From contig NZ_POQQ01000089.1 of assembly GCF_002964575.1 (NCBI RefSeq), positions 118,536 through 182,535 on the forward strand: a stretch of 64,000 bases of DNA. Reading direction: 5' to 3'. Origin of the DNA: Streptococcus suis. GTDB lineage: Bacteria > Bacillota > Bacilli > Lactobacillales > Streptococcaceae. Below, in pieces: positions 19,359 to 28,801 of the stretch (its first letter is position 1; every line of letters begins with the position of its first letter). Both the position numbers and the translations under genes were made by a program. Below the pieces are notes generated by a model that saw only the letters and a program-made list of their open reading frames with translations, was not told where the DNA came from and ran no database searches.

Positions 19359-19946
19359 ATGGAAATCAATACACATAATGCTGAAATTCTGCTAAGTGCA
19401 GTTTCAAAGGCCCAATATCCAGATGACGATATTCCTGAAATCGCGCTAGCTGGTCGGTCAAATGTTGGAAAATCTTCCTTTATCAATACCCTTTTGGGAA
19501 GAAAGAATTTAGCTCGTACTTCAGGTAAACCTGGTAAAACTCAGCAGTTAAACTTTTACAATATTGATGACAAGATCCGTTTTGTCGATGTGCCCGGTTA
19601 TGGCTATGCCAAGGTTTCCAAGGCTGAGCGAGCAAAATGGGGCAAGATGATTGAGGAATATTTGACAAGTCGTGAAAATCTGCGCGTGGTTGTCAGTCTG
19701 GTGGATATGCGTCATGAACCATCAGCAGACGATGTTCAGATGTATGAATTTTTAAAATACTATGAGATCCCAGTCATCATTGTTGCCACAAAAGCAGATA
19801 AAATTCCTCGTGGCAAATGGAACAAGCATGAATCCATTATCAAAAAGAAATTGGATTTTGATAAAAATGATCAATTCGTTATCTTTTCATCTGAGACACG
19901 CCATGGTTATGACCAGGCTTGGGATGCTATTTTGAGTGAGATTTAG
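19359..19946 (+). CDS. engB: ribosome biogenesis GTPase YsxC/EngB
   Basis: 195-aa GTPase needed for large-subunit assembly. G1 motif is GRSNVGKS, G3 is DVPGYG, G4 is TKAD and G5 is [11 protein letters not shown] at 19359 has the ribosome site gaaaggt. It is separated from clpX by 60 nt that contain a GC-richer stretch with a GAGCTACGAGCT palindromic core. Confidence 0.95.
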   Translation: MEINTHNAEILLSAVSKAQYPDDDIPEIALAGRSNVGKSSFINTLLGRKNLARTSGKPGKTQQLNFYNIDDKIRFVDVPGYGYAKVSKAERAKWGKMIEEYLTSRENLRVVVSLVDMRHEPSADDVQMYEFLKYYEIPVIIVATKADKIPRGKWNKHESIIKKKLDFDKNDQFVIFSSETRHGYDQAWDAILSEI

Positions 19947-19954
19947 GAGTGAAT

Positions 19955-20368
19955 ATGGAACAAACCTTCTTTATCATTAAGCCAGATGCTGTTCAGCGGG
20001 GACTTGTTGGGCAAGTTCTCAGTAGAATAGAACGCCGTGGATTTGTTATTCGTGATTTGAAAATGCTGACGGCGACAGAGGACTTAGTCGCGCAACATTA
20101 TGAGCATTTAACAGACAAGCCTTTCTTTCCGCTTTTGGTGCAATACATGACAAGTGGTCCTGTCATCGCTGGAATTTTGGAAGGACCTGAAGTTGTCAAG
20201 TCCTGGCGTGATATGATGGGGGCAACTAATCCAGCCAATGCCTTACCAGGAACCATTCGTGGAGATTTTGCGACAGCCCCGGTTGATGGTATTGTGGCCA
20301 ATGTTGTTCATGGCTCAGACAGTCTGGAAGCAGCCCAACGAGAAATCGCTTTATGGCTGGGGAAATAG
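19955..20368 (+). CDS. ndk: nucleoside diphosphate kinase
   Basis: 137-aa enzyme transferring phosphate between nucleoside tri- and diphosphates. The active-site histidine is in NVVHGSDS, and the N-terminal [12 protein letters not shown] and PVIAGILEG segments are typical. I start at ATG 19955 because the taggag ribosome site (19945-19950) would be too close to the upstream GTG at 19949. The stop leads into a palindrome-rich non-coding region. Confidence 0.95.
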   Translation: MEQTFFIIKPDAVQRGLVGQVLSRIERRGFVIRDLKMLTATEDLVAQHYEHLTDKPFFPLLVQYMTSGPVIAGILEGPEVVKSWRDMMGATNPANALPGTIRGDFATAPVDGIVANVVHGSDSLEAAQREIALWLGK

Positions 20369-20704
20369 CAGAGCAGTTCAACCACAGCAATCCTACTCAA
20401 AGTTTATGTCAACATCTCAGCGCAGTGGTTGATTGGCAGATTTGTTCGTGTTTCACACTCCAAATCTGTCCTCTATGGCTGATGCGAACAAAGTTCGCTC
20501 CATTTCCAACCTCCAACTATCTCCCAGATAGTTGGAGCTGTGCGGGGGTGGGAGTAAAATAGTCCAGTGGACTATTTTAGCCCGAACCTACATGTTTGGA
20601 AGTGAGGGGAACTCTTCTAAGAATGTAGGAGTTCTTATACGAAAACTCAAAAGAATGCAAAAACTCTCTCCCTATGATATAATCAAAGCGAAAAATTTTT
20701 TATG
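20369..20704. other. palindrome-rich intergenic region left of the insertion sequence
   Basis: No gene is seen. It holds a 12-bp-arm palindrome CTCCAACTATCT / AGATAGTTGGAG (20511-20537) and a second one, TAAAATAGTCCA / TGGACTATTTTA (20555-20579), with a single central base. A promoter-like TATGATATAAT lies near 20676-20686 facing the insertion. It reads like a species-specific intergenic repeat element interrupted by the insertion sequence. Confidence 0.6.
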
Positions 20705-21877
20705 TTAGGCTACTAGCTCGTCCCTAGTAGTCTTTTTCTGTGCTAAAAATTCAGGATACGTTATCTGCTCTTGTAAGAGGATATAAGCTATTTTTAATAA
20801 TTGATGTGCGAGTGCAATTGTTGCTTTTTGTGAACCACGCCGACTTTGAATCTGATAAAATCGGTCTGCTAGAGGACTTCCTTTTTGTTTTTTGACAGCG
20901 AAAGCGGCTTGGCATAAACATTTCTTCAAATAAGAATTTCCGTGTCGAATCTTGGTGCTTCGTTTTTTACCAGCACTCTCATTATTACCTGGACAAAGTC
21001 CAGCCCAAGAAGCTAAATGTCCAGCAGTGGGAAACTGACTCATGTCAACACCAATCTCAGAAATGATAACAGAAGCTGTAATGACATCAATGCCTGGGAT
21101 GGAATCCAATATTTCTACATGGCTTTCATATTGTGATAGATAGACATTCATTCGCTCTTCCAACAACCCAATCTGCTTCTGATAAAAATCATAAATCTCC
21201 AATGACTGCTTTAACATAAAGCGGTGATGGTCAGAAAAATAGCCATCCAAGGCTTCCATAAGCTGCGGTACTTTCTTCTTCAAGCTGGTATAAACGGATT
21301 GATGGACAATGCGAGGTGTCATAGGCGTCCCATCAACCAGTAGCTGAAGGAGATTGCGACCAGATAGTCCCATTATATCTTCGATATAGGTTGTTAGCTT
21401 GATACCACCTGATTGAAGAATTTTATGGATACGGTTTGTTTCTCGATTGCGACTTTCCACATAATGTTTTCGTTGTCTGGTCAACTCCCTCAATTCTTGA
21501 ATGGTTTCATCGGGAACGAAACTCCGAGGAAGCAGACCAATTCGTGTTAATTTGGCAATCCAGTGAGCATCCTTCTTGTCGGTTTTCTGACCTGGAATAG
21601 CCTTCATGTGGGCTGGTTGAGCGAGTATCAACTTGAAGTCATCACATAGAGCATGCCAGACAGGTCGCCAATAAACACCTGTACTTTCCATACCAACAGC
21701 TTCCACATGAAATTGACTGAGAAAATCGTGGCAAGCACGTAGGCCTTTAGTCGTTGTATCAAACGTAGCCATCTCACGCTTTGGACGAGTTGAGGTGAGT
21801 GGTCCGTGTAGGATACAGACAACGATATTGGCTTGATGGACATCAATACCTGCACAAGATTGATAGAGAACATCCAT
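20705..21877 (-). CDS. IS110-family transposase
   Basis: 390-aa DEDD recombinase. The N-terminal RuvC-like domain shows GIDVHQ, VGMESTGVYW and KTDKKDAHWIA, which carry acidic residues. The C-terminal domain shows the helix-hairpin-helix-like SIPGIDVITASVII and GLCPGNNESAGKKRS with the conserved nucleophile-type serine. The gene is intact and full length. IS110 elements lack classical terminal inverted repeats and target duplications, so exact ends cannot be read here. It stands between ndk and lepA, opposite to its neighbours. Confidence 0.93.
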   Translation of the reverse strand: MDVLYQSCAGIDVHQANIVVCILHGPLTSTRPKREMATFDTTTKGLRACHDFLSQFHVEAVGMESTGVYWRPVWHALCDDFKLILAQPAHMKAIPGQKTDKKDAHWIAKLTRIGLLPRSFVPDETIQELRELTRQRKHYVESRNRETNRIHKILQSGGIKLTTYIEDIMGLSGRNLLQLLVDGTPMTPRIVHQSVYTSLKKKVPQLMEALDGYFSDHHRFMLKQSLEIYDFYQKQIGLLEERMNVYLSQYESHVEILDSIPGIDVITASVIISEIGVDMSQFPTAGHLASWAGLCPGNNESAGKKRSTKIRHGNSYLKKCLCQAAFAVKKQKGSPLADRFYQIQSRRGSQKATIALAHQLLKIAYILLQEQITYPEFLAQKKTTRDELVA

Positions 21878-21884
21878 GACAATT

Positions 21885-22065
21885 CCCTCCTTCTAAAAAT
21901 TAGAGAGCTTATCTACCGAATTTTAGTCGTATTTTTATACTCATGCCTATCGCATATTCTGGGGTGCTCGTCAGTAGAGTGGGTTAGTTTTTCCCGCGAT
22001 GACTAATATCATTAACTCGTCAACCACAAAGCCCTCACTAAGATTATACACCTAGTGAGGGCCTT
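21885..22065 (-). ncRNA. candidate IS110 bridge (guide) RNA region
   Basis: About 180 nt of non-coding sequence upstream of the transposase start. At its distal end a perfect 10-bp stem GCCCTCACTA / TAGTGAGGGC (22031-22040, 22053-22062) would form a 5' stem-loop. The rest could form internal loops. Position, size and the 5' hairpin fit bridge RNAs of the IS110 group known from recent work; the actual guide loops were not resolved by hand. Confidence 0.45.
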
Positions 22066-22160
22066 ATGTTCGTTTTCATTATTCTGTGGGTGAGGACGGA
22101 GCCATCATGGATGTCTTTCCCACTCCCGTTTTTCTTATGGCAAGTTCTTGGTATTTCTGA

Positions 22161-22166
22161 TATAAT
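22161..22166 (+). promoter_or_regulatory. lepA promoter -10
   Basis: TATAAT preceded by CTGA (extended -10) 31 nt before the lepA start. Because it lies right of the insertion element, lepA expression should survive the insertion. Confidence 0.65.
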
Positions 22167-22196
22167 AAAGAGTAATACTCTTGTAGAGGAAGAAAC

Positions 22197-24029
22197 ATGA
22201 ACTTAGAAGATTTGAAAAAACGACAGGAGAAGATTCGGAACTTCTCTATTATTGCCCATATTGACCATGGAAAATCAACCTTGGCTGACCGTATTCTTGA
22301 GAAGACAGAAACAGTTTCTAGTCGCGAAATGCAGGCTCAGTTGCTTGATAGCATGGACTTGGAACGTGAGCGTGGAATCACTATTAAGTTAAATGCTGTT
22401 CAGCTCAATTACAAGGCCAAAGATGGCGAAACTTACATTTTCCACTTGATTGACACGCCTGGACACGTGGACTTTACCTATGAAGTTTCACGTTCATTGG
22501 CTGCCTGTGAAGGTGCGATTTTGGTGGTGGACGCAGCTCAAGGGATTGAAGCACAGACCTTGGCTAACGTTTATCTAGCGTTGGACAATGATTTGGAAAT
22601 CTTGCCAATCATCAACAAGATTGACCTGCCAGCAGCAGATCCTGAACGTGTTCGTCAGGAAATCGAAGATGTGATTGGTTTGGATGCCTCAGAAGCAGTG
22701 CCGACATCAGCCAAGGCTGGTATTGGTATCGAGGAAATCTTGGAGCAAATCGTGGAGAAGGTTCCAGCACCGACTGGTGATGTGGCTGCTCCGCTACAAG
22801 CCTTGATTTTTGACTCTGTCTATGACCCTTATCGTGGAGTTATCCTGCAAGTTCGTATCGTCAACGGTGTGGTAAAACCTGGCGATACCATTCAGATGAT
22901 GAGCAATGGTAAGACTTTTGATGTGACGGAAGTCGGTATCTTCACACCAAAAGCAATCGGTCGTGATTACTTGGCGACTGGTGATGTAGGTTACATCGCA
23001 GCCTCCATCAAGACAGTTGCAGATACCCGCGTCGGTGATACAGTGACCTTGGCTGAAAATCCTGCTAGCGAGCCACTTGCAGGCTACAAGCAGATGAACC
23101 CAATGGTCTTTGCAGGTATCTATCCAATCGATTCCAACAAGTACAATGATCTCCGTGAAGCTTTGGAAAAGCTCCAGCTCAACGATGCTAGCTTGCAGTT
23201 TGAGCCAGAAACGTCACAAGCACTCGGATTTGGTTTCCGTTGTGGCTTCTTGGGTCTCTTGCACATGGATGTTATCCAAGAACGGATTGAGCGTGAGTTT
23301 AACATTGACCTCATCATGACAGCTCCGTCGGTAGTCTACCATGTCAACATGACGGACGGTGAAATGATTGATGTAGCCAACCCGTCCGAATTCCCAGACC
23401 CAACCAAGATTGCCACTATCGAAGAACCTTACGTTAAGGCACAAATCATGGTACCGCAGGAATACGTCGGTGCGGTCATGGAATTGGCCCAACGCAAACG
23501 TGGTGACTTTGTAACTATGGATTATATCGATGATAACCGTGTCAATGTTATCTACCAAATTCCACTTGCGGAGATTGTCTTTGACTTCTTTGACAAGCTT
23601 AAGTCATCCACTCGTGGTTATGCCAGCTTTGACTATGAGATTTCGGAATACCGTTCATCCAAGTTGGTGAAAATGGATATTCTCCTCAATGGCGATAAGG
23701 TCGATGCTCTCAGCTTTATCGTCCACAAGGAATTTGCTTATGAACGTGGGAAAATCATCGTGGACAAACTCAAGAAAATCATCCCTCGTCAACAGTTTGA
23801 AGTACCAATCCAGGCAGCAATCGGTCAGAAAATCGTGGCCCGTAGCGATATTAAGGCCCTTCGCAAAAACGTTTTGGCCAAGTGTTATGGTGGTGACGTT
23901 TCCCGTAAACGCAAACTCTTGGAAAAACAAAAAGCTGGTAAGAAACGGATGAAGGCAATCGGTTCCGTAGAAGTACCACAAGAAGCCTTCCTCAGTGTTC
24001 TCAGCATGGATGAAGACGATAAGAAATAA
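22197..24029 (+). CDS. lepA: translation elongation factor 4 (LepA)
   Basis: 610-aa ribosome-bound GTPase that can back-translocate or help assemble ribosomes. G1 motif AHIDHGKS, the RERGITIK switch, G3 DTPGHVDF and G4 NKIDLP are visible. The C-terminal LepA-specific domain ends [23 protein letters not shown] has the ribosome site gaggaag. Monocistronic, with a shared terminator against the convergent tautomerase gene. Confidence 0.97.
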   Translation: MNLEDLKKRQEKIRNFSIIAHIDHGKSTLADRILEKTETVSSREMQAQLLDSMDLERERGITIKLNAVQLNYKAKDGETYIFHLIDTPGHVDFTYEVSRSLAACEGAILVVDAAQGIEAQTLANVYLALDNDLEILPIINKIDLPAADPERVRQEIEDVIGLDASEAVPTSAKAGIGIEEILEQIVEKVPAPTGDVAAPLQALIFDSVYDPYRGVILQVRIVNGVVKPGDTIQMMSNGKTFDVTEVGIFTPKAIGRDYLATGDVGYIAASIKTVADTRVGDTVTLAENPASEPLAGYKQMNPMVFAGIYPIDSNKYNDLREALEKLQLNDASLQFEPETSQALGFGFRCGFLGLLHMDVIQERIEREFNIDLIMTAPSVVYHVNMTDGEMIDVANPSEFPDPTKIATIEEPYVKAQIMVPQEYVGAVMELAQRKRGDFVTMDYIDDNRVNVIYQIPLAEIVFDFFDKLKSSTRGYASFDYEISEYRSSKLVKMDILLNGDKVDALSFIVHKEFAYERGKIIVDKLKKIIPRQQFEVPIQAAIGQKIVARSDIKALRKNVLAKCYGGDVSRKRKLLEKQKAGKKRMKAIGSVEVPQEAFLSVLSMDEDDKK

Positions 24030-24042
24030 TCTTGATACAAAG

Positions 24043-24075
24043 AAACACTCCTGCATTTTGTTGCAAGAGTGTTTT
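24043..24075. terminator. bidirectional terminator between lepA and the tautomerase gene
   Basis: Inverted repeat AAACACTC / GAGTGTTT with T-runs on both strands, placed between two convergent stop codons. Confidence 0.8.
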
Positions 24076-24078
24076 CTC

Positions 24079-24261
24079 TTATTTGCGTTTCATTTCGCCT
24101 TGTGGGTAGTAGGTTCCTTCAGGCATGTCGTTGATAAAGACATGAATCGCTTCTTTTGGTGCGTTTGTATTTCGAGATACAACCTCTGTTACTTCACGCG
24201 CAAGGGCAATCTTTTGTTCCTCCGTGCGTCCTTCAAACAAATCAATACGTACAAATGGCAT
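24079..24261 (-). CDS. 4-oxalocrotonate tautomerase family protein
   Basis: 60-aa tautomerase subunit. It starts MPFVRIDLFEGR, so Pro-1, the catalytic base after removal of Met, is present, and the conserved segment VFINDMPEGTYYPQGEM follows. The size is right for the hexameric small subunit family. The natural substrate in streptococci is not known. It is one of few minus-strand genes in this half and has its own ribosome site (aggag). Confidence 0.88.
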   Translation of the reverse strand: MPFVRIDLFEGRTEEQKIALAREVTEVVSRNTNAPKEAIHVFINDMPEGTYYPQGEMKRK

Positions 24262-24383
24262 ATCGTTTCTCCTTTAGTTTTCTAGTTTCAGTATAGCATA
24301 TTTCTTACCTGTTTTCTATAAGTAAAACATTGACAACGCTTACAGTTTTTGCTATTCTATACTTATACAGGAGGTAATGGCTT

Positions 24384-24608
24384 ATGAACTATTTTTATCG
24401 TATGATTTTATCGTTCCTACTCGCTGTATTATTTTTGTATCTAGTAGCAACTGTTTTTGCCAAGAGTATATGGGAAGGACCTTTATTGATTACCTTTTCT
24501 TTCCTCAGCTTAATCTATGGATGTGTTATGCTCTACAAGTGGAAACCAAAGGTAGCTAAAATCATTTTTGAGTGTGTCGGAAATTTCTTATCATTCCCTT
24601 GGTCTTAA
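24384..24608 (+). CDS. small membrane protein, unknown
   Basis: 74-aa protein with two membrane helices (about 7-26 and 32-51), then a basic tail. I start at ATG 24384 because a perfect AGGAGG ribosome site sits at 24369-24374. The overlapping frame starting 7 nt earlier lacks membrane-like composition and is rejected. Followed by the first copy of a 30-bp terminator repeat that flanks mcrBC. Confidence 0.6.
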   Translation: MNYFYRMILSFLLAVLFLYLVATVFAKSIWEGPLLITFSFLSLIYGCVMLYKWKPKVAKIIFECVGNFLSFPWS

Positions 24609-24611
24609 TAT

Positions 24612-24641
24612 CAAACAAGCTCAAAACGGGCTTGTTTTTCT
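24612..24641 (+). repeat. left copy of the 30-bp terminator repeat flanking mcrBC
   Basis: Sequence beginning CAAACAAGC and ending GCTTGTTTTTCT, a hairpin plus T-run terminator. It is identical over 30 bp to 27801-27830 at the other end of the mcrBC module. Confidence 0.92.
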
Positions 24642-24691
24642 TGTTCTCACTCATATAAATAGAGTATAATAGAATAACATAGGAGGTTTGT

Positions 24692-26536
24692 ATGTCAAAA
24701 ATAAGTCTAGATTACTTTTCTGAGTGGTATCTTGCTAATCGGTCTGATTTATTAGAAAAGGCAAGATTGTGGCAAGAGAATAACCAAAAATTAGCAAATG
24801 AGTTCTTGAAGACTTGGCCCTTGGAACGTTTAAAGAATATGTCTTTGGATGACTATGTTACTGGAAAAGGCTCTGAAAATAAGTCGCTTTGCTATGAATT
24901 GGAACATGGGAAATATCGCGATTTGTATTTAGGAATCCGTGGTGGTAGCGCAGGAAAATTTGGGATTTATTGGAGCAAGGAACTGGCTTCCTATTGCAAT
25001 CAGAATAATAAACCGTTAGCTCCTGAAGAACTGGATACAGCTTTTTCTCGTCTGAAACATGATTTGTTTGCGATTATTCAGAGAGGGATAGCTTTAGAAT
25101 TTGATCATGACGAATTCAATGTAAATTCTTTCTTTAGTCGTTCTGCAATGGTTACAAAATTACTCTGTATTTATAGTCAACAACAGGTATTTACAGGTAT
25201 TAATCTTCAAAGTAGCCAAGAGTTATGGGGAAAATTGGTTCCGCTGGAGAAATTAGGCGGAGTTTATAAACAGAATTATCAGTTAGTGAAAACTCTTACG
25301 GAACGCCATCTAGAATTGAATGCCGATTTGCTTAGTTCTATTTTGTGGGAGTTTCGCAATGAGGTGGTGTCTTCAGACAAAATAGTGGAGGAAGAAGATA
25401 TGTTTTTGAGTAATCAGTATAGCCCGACCTTGTTAGAGGCAAAGAATGTGATTTTTCGTGGTGCCCCAGGGACTGGCAAAACCTATCTTGCCCAGCAAAT
25501 TGCTGCTGATATCATCAGTGGAGGACGTGTTCGAGATATAGAGAAACTTACTGTTGAAGAACAAGAACGTCTTGGTTTTGTTCAATTTCATCCAAGCTAT
25601 GATTACACAGACTTTGTTGAGGGGCTTAGACCTGTAAATGTAGGAACTAGTCTTGGTTTTGAGCTGCGAGATGGGATTTTTAAGACTTTCTGTGAGAAAG
25701 CTAAAGCTAGTCAAGCATCGGATGTAGATATGGACTCAATTTGGCAGGATTTTCTTCAGTCCATCGGAACTGATGTTATAGAGCTCAAGAATTTTCATTT
25801 TAAAGTCAATAGCCGTCATAATATCACCTACATCGTCCCAGGTGGTACTAAAGCAAGCCTGACCTTAGAAAATGTTCGAGAATATTTGGAAACTGGGAAG
25901 TGGGGAGAGGAGAACTACCATTCAACTTATAAAACTCCAATTTTCGAAAGCTATATTCTACCAAGGATAAAGGAAAGTCAGCAATCCAGTACAAACAAAC
26001 CCTATGTATTTATTATAGATGAAATAAATCGGGGAGAAATGAGTAAAATCTTTGGTGAACTTTTCTTCTCGCTAGATCCAAGTTACCGAGGACCAAAAGG
26101 AGCGGTTTTTACCCAGTATGCAAATTTACATAAGAATCCAACTGAAAAGTTTTATATTCCTGAAAATGTCTACATCATTGGAACCATGAACGATATTGAT
26201 CGATCAGTGGATACATTTGACTTTGCAATGCGAAGAAGATTTACCTTTATCGAAATCACTGCTGAACAATCCGCTGAAAATATGGCCTTGTCTCAGGATG
26301 TCAAAGAGCAGATGACACGCTTGAATCAGGCCATTATGACCATTTGTGGTTTGTCCGCAGATTATCAGATCGGAGCTAGTTACTTCAAAGATTCTTCTAA
26401 GCCAGAGCTAACTATAAATGAAGCTCCGCTATGGACCAATAAACTCCAACCGCTATTGAAAGACTATTTCCGTGGAGACCCGCGTTCTGCTGAAAAATTG
26501 GAGCAAGTACAATCAATCTATTTTGGCGGGGAGTAG
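24692..26536 (+). CDS. mcrB: McrB-like AAA+ GTPase of a McrBC restriction system
   Basis: 614-aa motor subunit of a type IV (modification-dependent) restriction system. Residues 1-240 are an N-terminal specificity domain of the MrcB_N kind (PLERLKNMSLDDYVTGKGSE). The AAA+ domain has Walker A GAPGTGKT from residue 257, Walker B VFIIDEINRGEMSKIFGEL and the McrB signature GTMNDIDRSVDTFDFAMRRRF. It has its own TATAAT and AGGAGG. mcrC follows after 5 nt. The target modification depends on the N-terminal domain and cannot be predicted here. Confidence 0.9.
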   Translation: MSKISLDYFSEWYLANRSDLLEKARLWQENNQKLANEFLKTWPLERLKNMSLDDYVTGKGSENKSLCYELEHGKYRDLYLGIRGGSAGKFGIYWSKELASYCNQNNKPLAPEELDTAFSRLKHDLFAIIQRGIALEFDHDEFNVNSFFSRSAMVTKLLCIYSQQQVFTGINLQSSQELWGKLVPLEKLGGVYKQNYQLVKTLTERHLELNADLLSSILWEFRNEVVSSDKIVEEEDMFLSNQYSPTLLEAKNVIFRGAPGTGKTYLAQQIAADIISGGRVRDIEKLTVEEQERLGFVQFHPSYDYTDFVEGLRPVNVGTSLGFELRDGIFKTFCEKAKASQASDVDMDSIWQDFLQSIGTDVIELKNFHFKVNSRHNITYIVPGGTKASLTLENVREYLETGKWGEENYHSTYKTPIFESYILPRIKESQQSSTNKPYVFIIDEINRGEMSKIFGELFFSLDPSYRGPKGAVFTQYANLHKNPTEKFYIPENVYIIGTMNDIDRSVDTFDFAMRRRFTFIEITAEQSAENMALSQDVKEQMTRLNQAIMTICGLSADYQIGASYFKDSSKPELTINEAPLWTNKLQPLLKDYFRGDPRSAEKLEQVQSIYFGGE

Positions 26537-26541
26537 GGCTG

Positions 26542-27795
26542 ATGGTTCACTATCTTGTCACTGACAACACAAAAATCAGCCCCAATGTGCTTGTAGAAAA
26601 ATTAAGTAATCGAACCTTAAAGCAGTTAGCTGGGGAAGATTTCCTACTTTTTCCGCCAAATATAAACCAATCTTCAGATTTGAGAGCAGAACAATCTATC
26701 TTTGAATTGAGAAATGGACAGTGGTGGACCAGCAATCTGGCCGGCATTCTTGCTGGTCAAGGGGAGAGTATGACGATTCGGTCAAGGTTTAGTCTTGACG
26801 ATGGAGATGATTTCTTTCTACAATACATGTTGGAAACTGTCCTACATTACAACGTTACTAAGCATCAATTAAATAGTCAGCGAAATCAATCTTTCTATGA
26901 CTTGCTTGTCTTTCTGTTTCCTTATTATTTGAACCAGGCTATGTCAAAAGGGATTTATAAAGAATATGTTAGAAATAATTACAACGATAGTCATCTTAGA
27001 GGACGGATAGACATTTCACGGCATATCCGACAAAATGCTCTTTTTACAGGTCGCATTGCCTATCAAACCAGAGAGTTTTCGTTTGACAATCCTGTAAACC
27101 AGCTTATTCGACATACCATTGAAAAAATTTGTCATCACCATGCCTTTATCCTAGACATTGAACCAACCATTCGAGAACATGTCCAGGTTATACGACAACT
27201 AACACCTTCGTATTCTTTAATGGATAGAGAAACTGTGTTGCTGAAAAACATCAATTCTCCGCTTAGACATGGCTATTTTGAAGAATATGGTCAATTACAA
27301 GATCTTTGTATCCGTATTTTGCAGGAAGAAAAGATTCATTTTGGCAATCAAGACCAACATATCAACGGATTTCTCATTGATATTGCGTGGCTTTGGGAGG
27401 AATACATTGGAAAAGTTACAAATTGGGAGCACTATGGTCGTGGTTCCAATTTAAAAACGCTCCATTTGTTTAAAAATCCAGTACATTCGCCCCGTTACCC
27501 TGATTTTGTTTATAAAAGTATCCCCATTGATACCAAATATAAACGATTTTTGGATAGTCGTAATGACTACAATCAGTTAACGGCTTATGTACATATTTTA
27601 CAAGCTAAACAAGGCGGTTTTATCCAGCCAAGTACTGAAAAATCTGGTTTGGAAGAAATTGGAGAACTGTCTGGATTGGGCGGAAAGCTATTTAGCTATT
27701 ACTTCCAAATTCCTCAAGCCTACACTGGATATGATGATTTTTGTCAGCACATGAAAAATGAAGAAAAACGGATGCTGGAAAAAATCAACTTTTAA
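26542..27795 (+). CDS. mcrC: McrC-like nuclease subunit of the McrBC system
   Basis: 417-aa partner of McrB. The C-terminal PD-(D/E)xK nuclease core reads RYPDFVYKSIPIDTKYK, with the aspartates and lysine in order. Upstream the family signature LIDIAWLWEEYIGK is present. ATG at 26542 is 5 nt after the mcrB stop, so the two are coupled. The gene is followed within 6 nt by the right copy of the flanking 30-bp repeat. Confidence 0.9.
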   Translation: MVHYLVTDNTKISPNVLVEKLSNRTLKQLAGEDFLLFPPNINQSSDLRAEQSIFELRNGQWWTSNLAGILAGQGESMTIRSRFSLDDGDDFFLQYMLETVLHYNVTKHQLNSQRNQSFYDLLVFLFPYYLNQAMSKGIYKEYVRNNYNDSHLRGRIDISRHIRQNALFTGRIAYQTREFSFDNPVNQLIRHTIEKICHHHAFILDIEPTIREHVQVIRQLTPSYSLMDRETVLLKNINSPLRHGYFEEYGQLQDLCIRILQEEKIHFGNQDQHINGFLIDIAWLWEEYIGKVTNWEHYGRGSNLKTLHLFKNPVHSPRYPDFVYKSIPIDTKYKRFLDSRNDYNQLTAYVHILQAKQGGFIQPSTEKSGLEEIGELSGLGGKLFSYYFQIPQAYTGYDDFCQHMKNEEKRMLEKINF

Positions 27796-27800
27796 ACGTG

Positions 27801-27830
27801 CAAACAAGCTCAAAACGGGCTTGTTTTTCT
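27801..27830 (+). repeat. right copy of the 30-bp terminator repeat flanking mcrBC
   Basis: Identical 30-bp copy of 24612-24641. It functions as the mcrBC terminator. The two copies are direct repeats 3189 bp apart and frame exactly the two-gene module. Confidence 0.92.
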
Positions 27831-27894
27831 ATTTCCTAAATGGTCAAATTATGATAGAATGGAGGGAGTGAAAATTTAGATTGGAAAGTGAAAA

Positions 27895-28470
27895 GTGGCT
27901 CAATTATACTATAAATATGGGACGATGAATTCTGGTAAAACCATTGAAATTCTTAAAGTAGCCCATAACTATGAAGAGCAAGGTAAGCCTGTTGTCATTA
28001 TGACTTCTGCCTTGGACACCCGTGATGCCTTTGGCGTTGTTTCCAGCCGTATCGGTATGAGAAGAGAGGCTGTGGCCATTGACGACGAAATGGACATCTT
28101 TGGTTATATTCAGAAAATTCAACCCCGTCCTTATTGTGTTTTGATTGATGAAGCCCAATTCCTCCGCCGTCATCATGTTTATGACTTGGCGCGAGTAGTG
28201 GATGAATTGGATGTTCCAGTTATGGCCTTTGGCTTGAAAAATGATTTCCGTAACGAATTATTCGAAGGCTCCAAACACTTGTTGCTTTTGGCTGATAAGC
28301 TGGATGAAATTAAAACTATCTGCCAATATTGTTCCAAAAAGGCGACCATGGTGTTGCGAACACAGGATGGTAAGCCGACTTATGAAGGAGCACAAATTCA
28401 AATCGGTGGAAATGAAACCTACATTCCAGTTTGCCGTAAACATTACTTTTCGCCTGAGATTGAACTGTAA
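27895..28470 (+). CDS. tdk: thymidine kinase
   Basis: 191-aa type II thymidine kinase, phosphorylating thymidine to dTMP in salvage. It has Walker A GTMNSGKT, Walker [11 protein letters not shown] and a zinc site made of CQYC with a later Cys/His (VCRKH). The start is GTG at 27895 after the ribosome site ggaaag; no suitable ATG exists upstream. Complements de novo thymidylate synthesis by ThyA. Confidence 0.95.
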   Translation: MAQLYYKYGTMNSGKTIEILKVAHNYEEQGKPVVIMTSALDTRDAFGVVSSRIGMRREAVAIDDEMDIFGYIQKIQPRPYCVLIDEAQFLRRHHVYDLARVVDELDVPVMAFGLKNDFRNELFEGSKHLLLLADKLDEIKTICQYCSKKATMVLRTQDGKPTYEGAQIQIGGNETYIPVCRKHYFSPEIEL

Positions 28471-28571
28471 AACAAGGTTCTAAATCGAAGAATGAAGGCA
28501 CGATTTTTGAAAAACTGAAAATAGGCTAGGAACTGTGCCTGTTTTCATGGATTGCATATTATATAAAGGAA

Positions 28572-28688
28572 ATGAACACGTCCTACAAGCTAACTGGAAG
28601 TGTGTTCGGTCAAATATTTAGAAAGGAATTGAATACGGGCTACGAGCTGTGCCTGTCTCATGACCTACATATTACAGAAAGGAAATGA
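28572..28688 (+). CDS. candidate 38-aa micro-ORF, repeat copy 1
   Basis: ATG at 28572 opens a frame encoding MNTSYKLTGSVFGQIFRKEL and further to HITERK, 38 aa, ending in TGA that overlaps the next micro-ORF start by ATGA. AAAGGA lies just upstream but very close to the ATG. Whether it is translated is unknown; it is listed because repeat length and ORF length are locked together. Confidence 0.3.
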   Translation: MNTSYKLTGSVFGQIFRKELNTGYELCLSHDLHITERK

Positions 28689-28801
28689 ACACGCCCTACA
28701 AGCTAACAAGAAGTGTGTTCGGTCAAATATTTAGAAAGGAATTGAATTCGGGCTACGAACTGTGCCTGTTTCATGACCTACATATTACAGAAAGGAACTG
28801 A
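28685..28801 (+). CDS. candidate 38-aa micro-ORF, repeat copy 2
   Basis: ATG at 28685 opens a 38-aa frame, MNTPYKLTRSVFGQIFRKEL onwards to HITERN, paralogous to the first. It overlaps the first micro-ORF by 4 nt. In the third repeat the corresponding start is CTG, so the series stops there. Translation is unproven. Confidence 0.3.
   Translation: MNTPYKLTRSVFGQIFRKELNSGYELCLFHDLHITERN

Noticed and set aside
20470..20580. Small RNA gene between ndk and the insertion element
   Set aside because: Palindromes are present but no promoter with a matching terminator could be seen; kept only as an intergenic repeat.
24377..24559. 60-codon frame overlapping the small membrane gene
   Set aside because: Shifted frame of the 74-aa membrane protein; the ribosome site spacing and membrane-like composition favour the other frame.
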